Assembly: GCF_044464525.1 (NCBI RefSeq)
Contig: NZ_JBIQLE010000002.1
Location: 124,001-188,000 of the forward strand
Length of the DNA: 64,000 nt
Direction: 5' to 3'
From: Pusillimonas sp044464525
GTDB taxonomy: Bacteria > Pseudomonadota > Gammaproteobacteria > Burkholderiales > Burkholderiaceae_B
Position numbers and translations under genes: made by a program. Positions 42,959-50,355 of the stretch are shown here, piece by piece. The notes beneath the pieces are model-generated. The model made no database searches. It saw only the letters and a list, made by a program, of their open reading frames with translations, and was not told the DNA's origin. How positions within the stretch are numbered: position 1 is the first letter of the stretch; every line of letters starts with the position of its first letter.

Positions 42959-43609
42959 TTAGCTGTGTTCGAAGTGCTGCAAGACGTTCACCGCAGAATT
43001 AGCGGCATGGCTGTACATAGAGCGCGCGGCTGCCTCGGCGTCTTGCGCCAATAGGGCTGCAACCAATTCTTCGTGCTCTTGGTTCGATTTTTCGATGCGG
43101 TTATCAGACACGAAGAACCCTTGAGCGCGGAATGGCGCCAAGCGCTGGCGCATTCCCAAGGCAAGCTCCTGTAAAACATTATTGTGGGCGCCCGCATAAA
43201 TCAGTTTGTGCAGCTCATCGTTGAGCCGGGAATAAGCTTTCGTATTATTATCTGCGGCAGCTTGGCTGGCCTCATCGTGAGTACGTTCTATTCTTTTTCG
43301 TTCTGCCGGAACCGCACGCAAGGCACATAGCTTGGCACACAACGCTTCGATTTCGCCGGCCGCTTCAAATAGTTCATCAAGTTCCGAAGGTTTTATTGTC
43401 GCAGCGGAGAAGCCGCGCCGCGGCAGGTAATGAACCAGTCGCGTCACAGCCAACTGGCGCAAAGCGTCGCGTACCGGGCTGCGTGAAACCCCAAAACGAG
43501 TCGCGAGCGATTGCTCGTCCAGGCGCGCGCCCGGCAAAATACGACGCAGAACAATTTCCTCAGCTAGTTGATCAGCAATAGTCTGTGAGAGGGTCTTCCC
43601 ATTTTCCAT
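42959..43609 (-). CDS. GntR-family regulator, FCD domain (FAH/ABC operon)
   Basis: FadR-subfamily regulator of 216 residues. The winged helix is LSQTIADQLAEEIVLRRILPGARLDEQSLATRFGVSRSPVRDAL near residues 7-50. The all-helical FCD effector domain contains LYRLNDELHKLIYAGAHNN and two metal-ligand His regions. The start MENGKTLSQ at 43609 places the wHTH at the N-terminus; the frame from 43702 adds a basic leader without support. Upstream of the FAH operon on the same strand; expected to respond to its substrate. Confidence 0.9.
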   Translation of the reverse strand: MENGKTLSQTIADQLAEEIVLRRILPGARLDEQSLATRFGVSRSPVRDALRQLAVTRLVHYLPRRGFSAATIKPSELDELFEAAGEIEALCAKLCALRAVPAERKRIERTHDEASQAAADNNTKAYSRLNDELHKLIYAGAHNNVLQELALGMRQRLAPFRAQGFFVSDNRIEKSNQEHEELVAALLAQDAEAAARSMYSHAANSAVNVLQHFEHS

Positions 43610-43737
43610 ATTTTCTGGCCTGGATGTTGATGTGCGATAAAGCGTGAAAGCAAGACGATTCACGAGCTTGATTTGTCTACATTTTTTGATTATCCCATAC
43701 AATCTGGCCCTTTAACTAGGAAAGTAACCGCCATGGT

Positions 43738-45054
43738 ATGGAATTTATCTTTATCCCCTCCGCTGCAAAAACCATGATTATTGCCTCAGCCGTATTTATT
43801 TTGACCCTTGTTCTCGTCATCTGGCAGCCTCGAGGCCTGGGCATCGGCTGGAGCGCCATGATCGGCGCGGGGCTGGCGTTGGCCACAGGCGTCGTCCGGC
43901 TCTCGGACATTCCAGTGGTCTGGGGAATAGTCTGGAACGCCACGGCCACCTTCATCGCGATCATCGTCATCAGCCTGCTGCTGGACGAAGCCGGCTTCTT
44001 CAAATGGGCGGCCCTGCACGTTGCGCGCTGGGGGCGCGGACGGGCGCGGCGCCTGTTCATGGCCATCGTCCTGCTGGGCGCTATGGTGTCGGCGCTGTTC
44101 GCCAACGACGGCGCCGCCCTCATCCTGACGCCCATCGTCATGGCCATGCTGGTCACCCTGGGCCTGAGCCCCGCGGCCACGCTGGCTTTCGTGATGGCGG
44201 CCGGATTCATCGCCGATACCGCCAGCCTGCCCTTCATCGTTTCCAACCTGGTCAACATCGTGTCGGCGGATTTCTTCGGCATCGGGTTCGGGCGCTACGC
44301 CTCAGTAATGGCGCCGGTGAACGTGGTGTCGGTGGCGGTTACGCTGCTGGTGCTTGTGCTGTACTTTCGCGGCAGCCTGCCTGCTACCTACGACAAATCA
44401 CGGCTGCGTCCGCCAGCCGGCGCCGTCCGCGATCGGCGCACCTTTCGCGCCGGCTGGCTGGTGCTGGCCCTGCTGCTGGCGGGCCTGTTCGGCCTTGAGC
44501 CGCTGGGTGTTCCGGTCAGCGCCGTGGCCGCGGCGGCGGCCTTTGCGCTTTGGATCGTGGCCCGTTCCGGCCGAGTCATCGATACGCACAAGGTGCTGCG
44601 AGAGGCGCCCTGGCAGATCGTGGTGTTTTCCTTGGGCATGTATCTGGTGGTCTATGGCCTGCGCAATCAGGGCTTGGCCACTCATCTTGCGGCCTTGCTG
44701 GATACCTGCGCGCAACACGGCCTGTGGGCGGCCACCTTTGGCGCCGGCTTACTTGCCGCCCTGCTCTCCTCCGTAATGAACAACCTGCCGACCGTGCTGA
44801 TCGTCGCGTTGTCCATCGACGCCAGCCAGGCCGAAGGCGCGATCCGCGAGGCCATGATCTACGCCAACGTCATTGGCAGCGACCTGGGGCCGAAGATCAC
44901 GCCCATCGGCAGCCTGGCCACTTTGCTGTGGCTGCACGTGCTCGCGGGCAAGGGCATGCTGATAAGCTGGGGATATTATTTTCGCGTCGGCGTGGTGTTG
45001 ACCACGCCGGTATTGCTGCTGACGCTGGCGGCCCTGGCCATTCGGCTCGGCTAG
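43738..45054 (+). CDS. ArsB-like arsenite/ion efflux pump
   Basis: Membrane transporter of 438 residues with 11-12 helices, of the ArsB/NhaD ion-transporter superfamily. VLVIWQPRGLGIGWSA, FANDGAALILTPIVMAML and VMNNLPTVLIVALSI are ArsB landmarks, as is GSDLGPKITPIGSLATLLWLHVL. It exports arsenite or antimonite from the cytoplasm. No arsR, arsC or arsA is adjacent, so arsenic control is not evident here. ATG 43738 is used; ATG 43774 would start at the first helix. Divergent from the GntR gene. Confidence 0.88.
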   Translation: MEFIFIPSAAKTMIIASAVFILTLVLVIWQPRGLGIGWSAMIGAGLALATGVVRLSDIPVVWGIVWNATATFIAIIVISLLLDEAGFFKWAALHVARWGRGRARRLFMAIVLLGAMVSALFANDGAALILTPIVMAMLVTLGLSPAATLAFVMAAGFIADTASLPFIVSNLVNIVSADFFGIGFGRYASVMAPVNVVSVAVTLLVLVLYFRGSLPATYDKSRLRPPAGAVRDRRTFRAGWLVLALLLAGLFGLEPLGVPVSAVAAAAAFALWIVARSGRVIDTHKVLREAPWQIVVFSLGMYLVVYGLRNQGLATHLAALLDTCAQHGLWAATFGAGLLAALLSSVMNNLPTVLIVALSIDASQAEGAIREAMIYANVIGSDLGPKITPIGSLATLLWLHVLAGKGMLISWGYYFRVGVVLTTPVLLLTLAALAIRLG

Positions 45055-45122
45055 AGGCCGTGGCGCGGCCACGGAAGCCGCCCCTCTTCATCAGCCGACC
45101 ATAATTTGTCACGAGCAATCTA

Positions 45123-45151
45123 TTGGCAGCGGTCTGGAGCGCGACTATAGT
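45123..45151 (+). promoter_or_regulatory. Sigma-70-like promoter of the catalase gene
   Basis: TTGGCA at 45123 and TATAGT at 45146 are separated by exactly 17 bases, 66 bases before the catalase start, in the expected orientation. A short GC-rich hairpin (CCGTGG/CCACGG, around 45057-45073) behind arsB lies upstream. Confidence 0.6.
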
Positions 45152-45216
45152 GAATGTTGATCCGGCGCCTGTTCGGCATCCCGTCGCGCCGGAAGCCCAT
45201 CACAAGGAGAATCCGT

Positions 45217-46716
45217 ATGAGCAACTCCAGCAAAGACCTGGCCAGGCATTCCACGACCGGCTCCGGCGCGCCGGCGCAAAGCGATCGCAACACCTTGTCC
45301 GTCGGCCCCGACGGCCCCCTGCTTTTGCACGATGTGCATTTCCTCGAGCAAATGGCCCACTTCAATCGCGAAAAAGTCCCCGAGCGACAACCTCATGCCA
45401 AGGGCGCGGGTGCTTTCGGCGTATTCGAAACCACCGAAGACGTCTCGGCCTACACCCGTGCCGCCCTCTTCCAGAAAGGCTGTAAAACCGAAATGCTGGC
45501 GCGGTTTTCCACCGTGGCCGGCGAGGCGGGCAGCCCCGACACCTGGCGCGACGTGCGCGGCTTTTCGCTCAAGTTCTATACCTCCGAAGGCAACTACGAC
45601 CTGGTGGGCAACAACACGCCGATCTTTTTCGTGCGTGATCCCATGAAATTCCCGCACTTTATCCGCAGCCAGAAACGCCTGCCCGATTCGGGCCTGCGCG
45701 ACAATCACATGCAATGGGATTTCTGGTCCAGCAACCCCGAAACCGCGCACCAGGTCACGTACCTGATGGGCGAGCGCGGCCTTCCGCGCACCTGGCGGAA
45801 CATGAACGGCTACGGCTCCCATACTTATATGTGGGTCAACGCCAAGGGCGAAAAATTCTGGGTCAAATACCACTTTCACACCCAACAGGGCATGGAGTTC
45901 TTCAGCAACCAGGAAGCCGCCGACATGGCCGGCAAGGATGCCGACTTCCATCGCCGAGACCTGTTCGATGCGATCGCCCGCGAAGAATATCCCAAATGGG
46001 TGATGTCGGTGCAGGTGATGCCTTACGCCGACGCCAAGACCTACCGCTTCAATCCCTTCGACCTTACCAAAACCTGGTCGCACAAAGATTATCCGCTTAT
46101 TCCGGTGGGCACGATGACGCTCAACCGCAACCCCGACAACTTCTTCGCCCAGATCGAACAGGCGGCGTTCTCGCCGGGCAACACTGTGCCGGGCATCGGG
46201 CTGTCGCCCGACAAGATGCTGCTGGGCCGCGCCTTCGCCTACGCTGACGCGCAGCGCAACCGCATCGGCAGCAACTTCCATCAGCTACCGGTAAACCAGC
46301 CCAAAGTGCCGGTAAACACCTATATGTTCGATGGCCAGATGGCCTATCACCATAGCGGCAACGCGCCGGTGTATGCGCCCAACAGCCATGACCGCGCGTG
46401 GGCGGACGATACCGGTCCGGTGCCTGACGGCTGGGAATCGGACGGCGACATGGTGCGCTCGGCCTACACGCTGCATGCCGAAGACGACGACTTCAGCCAG
46501 CCGGGCACACTGGTGCGCGAGGTGTTCAACGACGCCCAGCGCGACAAGCTGATCGACCAGGTGGCCGGCAGCCTGCTGGGCGGCGTGCGCAGCCCCGTGC
46601 TCGAGCGCGCGCTCGAGTACTGGAAGAACATCGATGCCGACGTGGGCCGCCGTATCGAAGAACATGTGTTCGCCGGCCGCGGAGAAGACCCCGCCGCGGG
46701 CATGGGCGACGCCTGA
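45217..46716 (+). CDS. katA: Monofunctional haem catalase, small-subunit type
   Basis: Hydrogen peroxide dismutating catalase of 499 residues. Catalytic His in RQPHAKGAGAFG, active-site Asn in YDLVGNNTPIFFVRDP and the proximal haem Tyr in RAFAYADAQRNRIG. RFSTVAGEAGSPDTWRDVRGF is the catalase signature. The start MSNSSKDLARH at 45217 follows AAGGAG. Length and lack of a C-terminal extension separate it from the KatE-type enzyme 6 kb away. Small-subunit assignment rests on size. Probably peroxide-induced; no OxyR site was recognised. Confidence 0.94.
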   Translation: MSNSSKDLARHSTTGSGAPAQSDRNTLSVGPDGPLLLHDVHFLEQMAHFNREKVPERQPHAKGAGAFGVFETTEDVSAYTRAALFQKGCKTEMLARFSTVAGEAGSPDTWRDVRGFSLKFYTSEGNYDLVGNNTPIFFVRDPMKFPHFIRSQKRLPDSGLRDNHMQWDFWSSNPETAHQVTYLMGERGLPRTWRNMNGYGSHTYMWVNAKGEKFWVKYHFHTQQGMEFFSNQEAADMAGKDADFHRRDLFDAIAREEYPKWVMSVQVMPYADAKTYRFNPFDLTKTWSHKDYPLIPVGTMTLNRNPDNFFAQIEQAAFSPGNTVPGIGLSPDKMLLGRAFAYADAQRNRIGSNFHQLPVNQPKVPVNTYMFDGQMAYHHSGNAPVYAPNSHDRAWADDTGPVPDGWESDGDMVRSAYTLHAEDDDFSQPGTLVREVFNDAQRDKLIDQVAGSLLGGVRSPVLERALEYWKNIDADVGRRIEEHVFAGRGEDPAAGMGDA

Positions 46717-46745
46717 TCTCAGCGTGCACAAATAGCAGCACGCGC

Positions 46746-47411
46746 CTACTGCACGAGGGCCTTCAGCACATTGGCCCCCGTGCGTTCCACATGAAAGCGC
46801 AATAGCTCGCAGGCGTCGTCGGCACGGCGCTCGAGCGTGGCGGTGCAGATGTCGACATGCTCTTGCCGCACGTCGCGGTCGATGGGGTTGGCCGACAGGA
46901 AGATGCGGCGATAACGGTCGTTGAGGTCGTGCAGTGTTTGACAAAAATCCAGCAGCAACGGCATGCCGCAAGCCGAGATCAGGTTCCGGTGGAAAACAGT
47001 GTGCGCCTGCTCCCATTGGCTGACCCCTTGAGCATCCACGCGTTCGCGTTCTATTTTGTTGAGCCTGTGCACAGATGCCAGCATTTCTCCTTCCCAGGCA
47101 TCGTCGCCCTTCTTGATGGCTTCGCGCAAAGCATAGCTTTCGAACTGCACCCGCAACCGGATGACCTCATCCAGATTATTCTGCGACACCGGCACCACGC
47201 GGTAGCCTCGTTGATCCTCCATGGCCACAAAGCCCTCGGCGCATAGGCGCGACAAGGCCTCGCGCAGCGGGCTGAGGCTGACGCCGAACATGGCTCGCAA
47301 CTCATCGAGCCTTAGCTTGGCGCCAGGCGCAAATTCGCCATGCGCGATGCGCTCGCGCAGCAGGGCGGCGATACTGCTGGCTAGAGTAGGTGTGGAATCT
47401 GCCTTGGACAT
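46746..47411 (-). CDS. GntR-family regulator, FCD domain (lig operon)
   Basis: FadR-type regulator of 221 residues: winged helix SIAALLRERIAHGEFAPGAKLRLDELRAMFGVSLSPLREAL, then an FCD effector domain with the His residues of HTVFHRNLISACG and a C-terminal HVDICTATLERRADDACELLRFHVE. The start MSKADSTP at 47411 is just before the wHTH. Transcribed divergently from the ring-cleavage operon, which it most likely controls through their 106-base shared promoter region. Confidence 0.9.
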   Translation of the reverse strand: MSKADSTPTLASSIAALLRERIAHGEFAPGAKLRLDELRAMFGVSLSPLREALSRLCAEGFVAMEDQRGYRVVPVSQNNLDEVIRLRVQFESYALREAIKKGDDAWEGEMLASVHRLNKIERERVDAQGVSQWEQAHTVFHRNLISACGMPLLLDFCQTLHDLNDRYRRIFLSANPIDRDVRQEHVDICTATLERRADDACELLRFHVERTGANVLKALVQ

Positions 47412-47445
47412 GGGAAAAGGTACTGTTATTGGTGGCCCTACGGAT

Positions 47446-47474
47446 TGACAGCGATTATAAACCCAACTACATTT
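47446..47474 (+). promoter_or_regulatory. Sigma-70-like promoter of the ring-cleavage operon
   Basis: A perfect -35 TTGACA at 47446 and TACATT at 47469, spaced 17 bases, lie 44 bases before the LigA-like start. The surrounding AT-rich repeats ATCGATATT and AATATCGAT could hold the regulator's binding site. Confidence 0.55.
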
Positions 47475-47517
47475 AATCGATATTATCCTATGAAATCGAA
47501 ATTTAAAAGGAATATCG

Positions 47518-47826
47518 ATGGGCATTCAGGACACCGACCGCACCTTGCCGTCAAACCGCATGGTGTTCGAATTGCGGCGCGACCAAGATCGCTACCAGCA
47601 ATTCCAGCAAGACATCGAGGCATCGATGCAGCATTACGGCCTTACCGAGCCCGAACGCGAGGCCTGGCGCAATATGGATATCGCCGGCCTGGCTCGCATG
47701 GGCGTGCACCCCTATTTTCTGCCCCAGATCAGCCGCCTTTTCAAGGGCGGCGGCTACAACCACAACAACAGTGATGCAGCCCAGCTATACGCCCAAAAGA
47801 TGGGCATCGTTTCGGAGAACCAATAA
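47518..47826 (+). CDS. LigA-like small subunit of extradiol dioxygenase
   Basis: All-helical alpha subunit of 102 residues, homologous to the small subunit of protocatechuate 4,5-dioxygenase. Typical pieces are FELRRDQDRYQQFQQD, YGLTEPEREAWRNMDIAGLARMGVHP and LFKGGGYNHN. It caps the active site of the LigB-type catalytic subunit encoded two bases downstream. AAAGGAAT precedes the ATG. Shorter than PmdA/LigA proper, so the substrate need not be protocatechuate. Confidence 0.9.
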   Translation: MGIQDTDRTLPSNRMVFELRRDQDRYQQFQQDIEASMQHYGLTEPEREAWRNMDIAGLARMGVHPYFLPQISRLFKGGGYNHNNSDAAQLYAQKMGIVSENQ

Positions 47827-47828
47827 AC

Positions 47829-48674
47829 ATGGCAAAGCTCGTCGCTACTTTGGGCATTGCCCACGCGCCCGGCGTAACCGGCTGGATAGACCGCGCCCCT
47901 AAAGATCAGCAAGATGGGGTTCTTGCCGGCTATCAAGAGTTCCACCGCCGCATGGAAGAGCTCAAGCCGGATGTGGTCATTGGCGTGGCCAACGACCACC
48001 TGCTCAATTTCCCCATGGAAAACGTGCCCGACTTCTGCGTCGGCATCGGCGACCATTGGCAGGGTCCGGCGCCCTGGTTCAAAGATTGGCTCAATGTGCC
48101 CGATTACCAGATCACGGGGCATCGCGAGCTGGGGCGTGCGCTGGTACGCGACTCGGCCAAAGCCGGCATCAACCATGCCTTCGCCGAAGAACTTCTCTTC
48201 GACGACAACTGGTCGGTGCCCCTGATGTTCCTGTTTCCCAAATACGATGTTCGTTTCGTGCCGGTGCACATGAACTGCATCGTGCCGCCCATGCCCAGCG
48301 CGTCGCATTGTCTTGAGGTGGGTGCGCAAATCGCCCGCATCGTTGAAAGCTTTCCATCCGATGAGCGCGTCGTGCTCATGGCCACCGGCGGTCTCTCGCA
48401 CGACCCGGGCGGGCTCGATTACTTCACCGTGCACGAAGAGTTCGACCGCTGGTTCATGAAAATGCTCGAATCCGGCGACCTGGACAAGGTCCGCCAGGAA
48501 ACCACCTTCGAAAAGCTGCTCACGGGCGGTGATGGCGGCGCCGGCGAGCTGCTTGCCTGGCTGGTAGCCATGGGCGCAGCGGCCGAGCACGGCAATTCCA
48601 AAGCTGAAAGCGTGTTCTACGTTCCATCTGTGCCCATGCGCTGCGGCATGGGCGGATCGTACTGGGCATTGTAG
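47829..48674 (+). CDS. LigB-type extradiol ring-cleavage dioxygenase
   Basis: Fe(II)-dependent class III extradiol dioxygenase catalytic subunit, 281 residues. Iron ligands are expected at the His of GIAHAPGVTGW and in VANDHLLNF, with a Glu near FAEELLFDD. ATGGLSHDPGG holds the conserved acid-base His. It pairs with the preceding small subunit. No dehydrogenase, hydrolase or aldolase of the standard protocatechuate 4,5-route follows; instead a cysteine hydrolase does, so the ring-fission product may carry an amide or nitrogen. Confidence 0.91.
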   Translation: MAKLVATLGIAHAPGVTGWIDRAPKDQQDGVLAGYQEFHRRMEELKPDVVIGVANDHLLNFPMENVPDFCVGIGDHWQGPAPWFKDWLNVPDYQITGHRELGRALVRDSAKAGINHAFAEELLFDDNWSVPLMFLFPKYDVRFVPVHMNCIVPPMPSASHCLEVGAQIARIVESFPSDERVVLMATGGLSHDPGGLDYFTVHEEFDRWFMKMLESGDLDKVRQETTFEKLLTGGDGGAGELLAWLVAMGAAAEHGNSKAESVFYVPSVPMRCGMGGSYWAL

Positions 48675-48682
48675 GGGGCTTC

Positions 48683-49348
48683 ATGAACGCAATTCATCCT
48701 GTGCAAGACGGCCCGCTTGACGAAGCCTTGCGGCCCGACGCGGCGGCGCTGGTCGTCATCGACATGCAAAATGATTTTTGCGCGCCGGGCGGCTATATCG
48801 ACACGGTCATGAGCAAAGACGTTTCGGCGGCGGCCGGCATTTGCGAGAATCTCACGCGCCTGGTGCAGGCCGCCCGTTCACGCAAGGTGCCTGTTATCTG
48901 GATCGCAGCCGATTACTCACACGAACGCATTCCCGCGTCGATGCTGCGCAAGCTAAGGCAACGGGGCATCACGGCTGTCTGCTGCGAGCCCGGTACCTGG
49001 GGCGCCGACTGGTTTTGCGTTCGTCCCGACGCCGGCGAAAAAGTCATCACCAAGCATAACTACAGTGGGTTCTCGGGCACTGATCTCGAACAAGCGCTAC
49101 GCGCCCATAATGTCGAAACGCTGGTGCTTACCGGGGTGCAAACGCAAATATGCGTTGAATCCACGGCGCGCGAAGGCCATTCTCTAGGCTATACCTGCAT
49201 TGTACCCAAGGATGCGGTGGCTTCGCATACGCCCCCCCTGCACGAAGCCAGCCTGATGAATATGCAATTCTTGTTCGGCGAGGTATGCACCACGCAAGAC
49301 GTCGTGTCTGCATGGACGCACTCGCCCTCTCCTGTTTCAACCAACTGA
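48683..49348 (+). CDS. Isochorismatase-family cysteine hydrolase
   Basis: Amidase/hydrolase of 221 residues with the Asp-Lys-Cys triad of the family: Asp in LVVIDMQNDFCAPGG, Lys in VITKHNYSGF and Cys in LVLTGVQTQICVESTAREG. Relatives include N-carbamoylsarcosine amidase, nicotinamidase, maleamate and ureidoacrylate hydrolases. Eight bases after the dioxygenase gene. In context it may hydrolyse an amide in the ring-fission product; this is inference. Confidence 0.91.
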   Translation: MNAIHPVQDGPLDEALRPDAAALVVIDMQNDFCAPGGYIDTVMSKDVSAAAGICENLTRLVQAARSRKVPVIWIAADYSHERIPASMLRKLRQRGITAVCCEPGTWGADWFCVRPDAGEKVITKHNYSGFSGTDLEQALRAHNVETLVLTGVQTQICVESTAREGHSLGYTCIVPKDAVASHTPPLHEASLMNMQFLFGEVCTTQDVVSAWTHSPSPVSTN

Positions 49349-49363
49349 TAAAGAGCTTCTGAA

Positions 49364-49810
49364 ATGCTACCTAAACGAATCAACCTCGATATTGTCCGCG
49401 AGTCCATGGGCGAGTATGCCGACACCAAGAAAAGCGCCGAAGAGCGCGGCAAAATCTATGAGGAACTGCTGGGCTTCGTGCCGCCCCGCATCGAGGCGCG
49501 CATGAACGTCACGGGCGCGCTCGACCCGAAGATGGTCGATCTTCAAGAGCAGATGCGCGAACACGCGATGTACCCAGAAAGCTTCGATGTAAAAACGACG
49601 CAACTGATGCTGTTTGGCATGCTGCTGATCACGCTTAGCGATGCGGCCATCCTGCATGGCATGGCGGCTCGGCGGGCGGGGGCCACCTGGAAGGAAATGC
49701 AGGATGTGGTCAACCTTACTTTCCTGTTCCGGGGGCTGTCGGCGGCCAACCGGGGTGCCGAGGTCCTGGCCAATATTGCAGAACGCGAGGCGGCGCAGGC
49801 GAATAAGTAA
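49364..49810 (+). CDS. Carboxymuconolactone-decarboxylase-family protein
   Basis: AhpD/CMD-fold helical protein of 148 residues. The fold is seen in EELLGFVPPRIEARM and QLMLFGMLLITLSDAAILHGMAARRAGATWKE. The CxxC of peroxidatic AhpD is missing, which favours a decarboxylase-like or binding role. Last gene of the ring-cleavage operon, 15 bases after the hydrolase. Substrate unknown. Confidence 0.83.
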   Translation: MLPKRINLDIVRESMGEYADTKKSAEERGKIYEELLGFVPPRIEARMNVTGALDPKMVDLQEQMREHAMYPESFDVKTTQLMLFGMLLITLSDAAILHGMAARRAGATWKEMQDVVNLTFLFRGLSAANRGAEVLANIAEREAAQANK

Positions 49811-49907
49811 TACTTCCTGGCTGTTTTACGCGCTTACCATGCGGCGCTTTGCTACTGGGCTTATTTGCTCGATGCGAAGCGCCGTTTTTTGGTTGGGTTC
49901 TTGAAGC

Positions 49908-50144
49908 GGCGTGGGGCGGAAGAGGTATTTTGGGCGCCGCTCCCGGCGGCCCGGCTTTGCCGGGCTTCCCTCCCACCCTGCCAATTTCGGAGCGCCCCTC
50001 GGCGGGCCCCCGAAAAACTCGCGGGCGGCGGACCATGGTCCGCCAAGCTTGCCCGCTCAAACAGTTCCGGGCTTGCCTCCCCGAAATTGCCACGGTGCTC
50101 GGCTTGGTCGGACGTCGCCCAAAATACCTCTTCCGCCCCACGCC
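49908..50144. repeat. Palindromic intergenic element with 29-base terminal inverted repeats
   Basis: Bases 49908-49936 and 50116-50144 are perfect inverted repeats of 29 bases, with core GGAAGAGGTATTTTGGGCG. Inside, TGCCAATTTCGG near 49979 and its imperfect complement near 50090 continue the symmetry. At the centre lies an 18-base perfect palindrome (50027-50044). The 237-base unit could fold into one long hairpin. It fills most of the 545-base gap between the CMD and boxB genes. No transposase is present, so it is either a MITE-like or a REP/ERIC-like repeat. Short frames in it look spurious. Confidence 0.85.
50027..50044. repeat. Central 18-base palindrome of the intergenic element
   Basis: GGCGGACCATGGTCCGCC is self-complementary and contains an NcoI-like CCATGG centre. 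It marks the tip of the large hairpin formed by the surrounding element. Confidence 0.85.
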
Positions 50145-50294
50145 TCGTTATGTCTGGTATTGGGGCGTTGATTAGAGCATTGGAAATTGTGACGGGCGAT
50201 AGCTATAGGACGATCACCTTGCAATGTGTCGCGAGCTTGCCGTGCTGCGATGTGTTTGCCATGCGCGGCGTAACTACAAACCCCACGCAATAAG

Positions 50295-50328
50295 AACAAA
50301 CCAAAGGGCGGGTCAGAATCCCCCGCCC
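50295..50328 (-). terminator. Terminator behind boxB
   Basis: GGGCGGG and CCCGCCC form a seven-pair stem with a nine-base loop 28 bases past the boxB stop; the minus strand continues TTTGGTTTGTT. Confidence 0.65.
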
Positions 50329-50355
50329 CTGTTCAAAACACCATCAAGCCAAGCT

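Noticed and set aside
47473..47519. ATCGATATT/AATATCGAT inverted repeat as operator of the lig operon
   Set aside because: The right arm includes the LigA start codon and the spacing (27 bases) is irregular; kept only as a note at the promoter.
49849..50293. Several overlapping open frames of 60-142 codons between the CMD gene and boxB
   Set aside because: They run through the palindromic element in several frames at once, have Arg/Pro/Gly-rich composition, and match no family; the symmetry of the DNA explains them.
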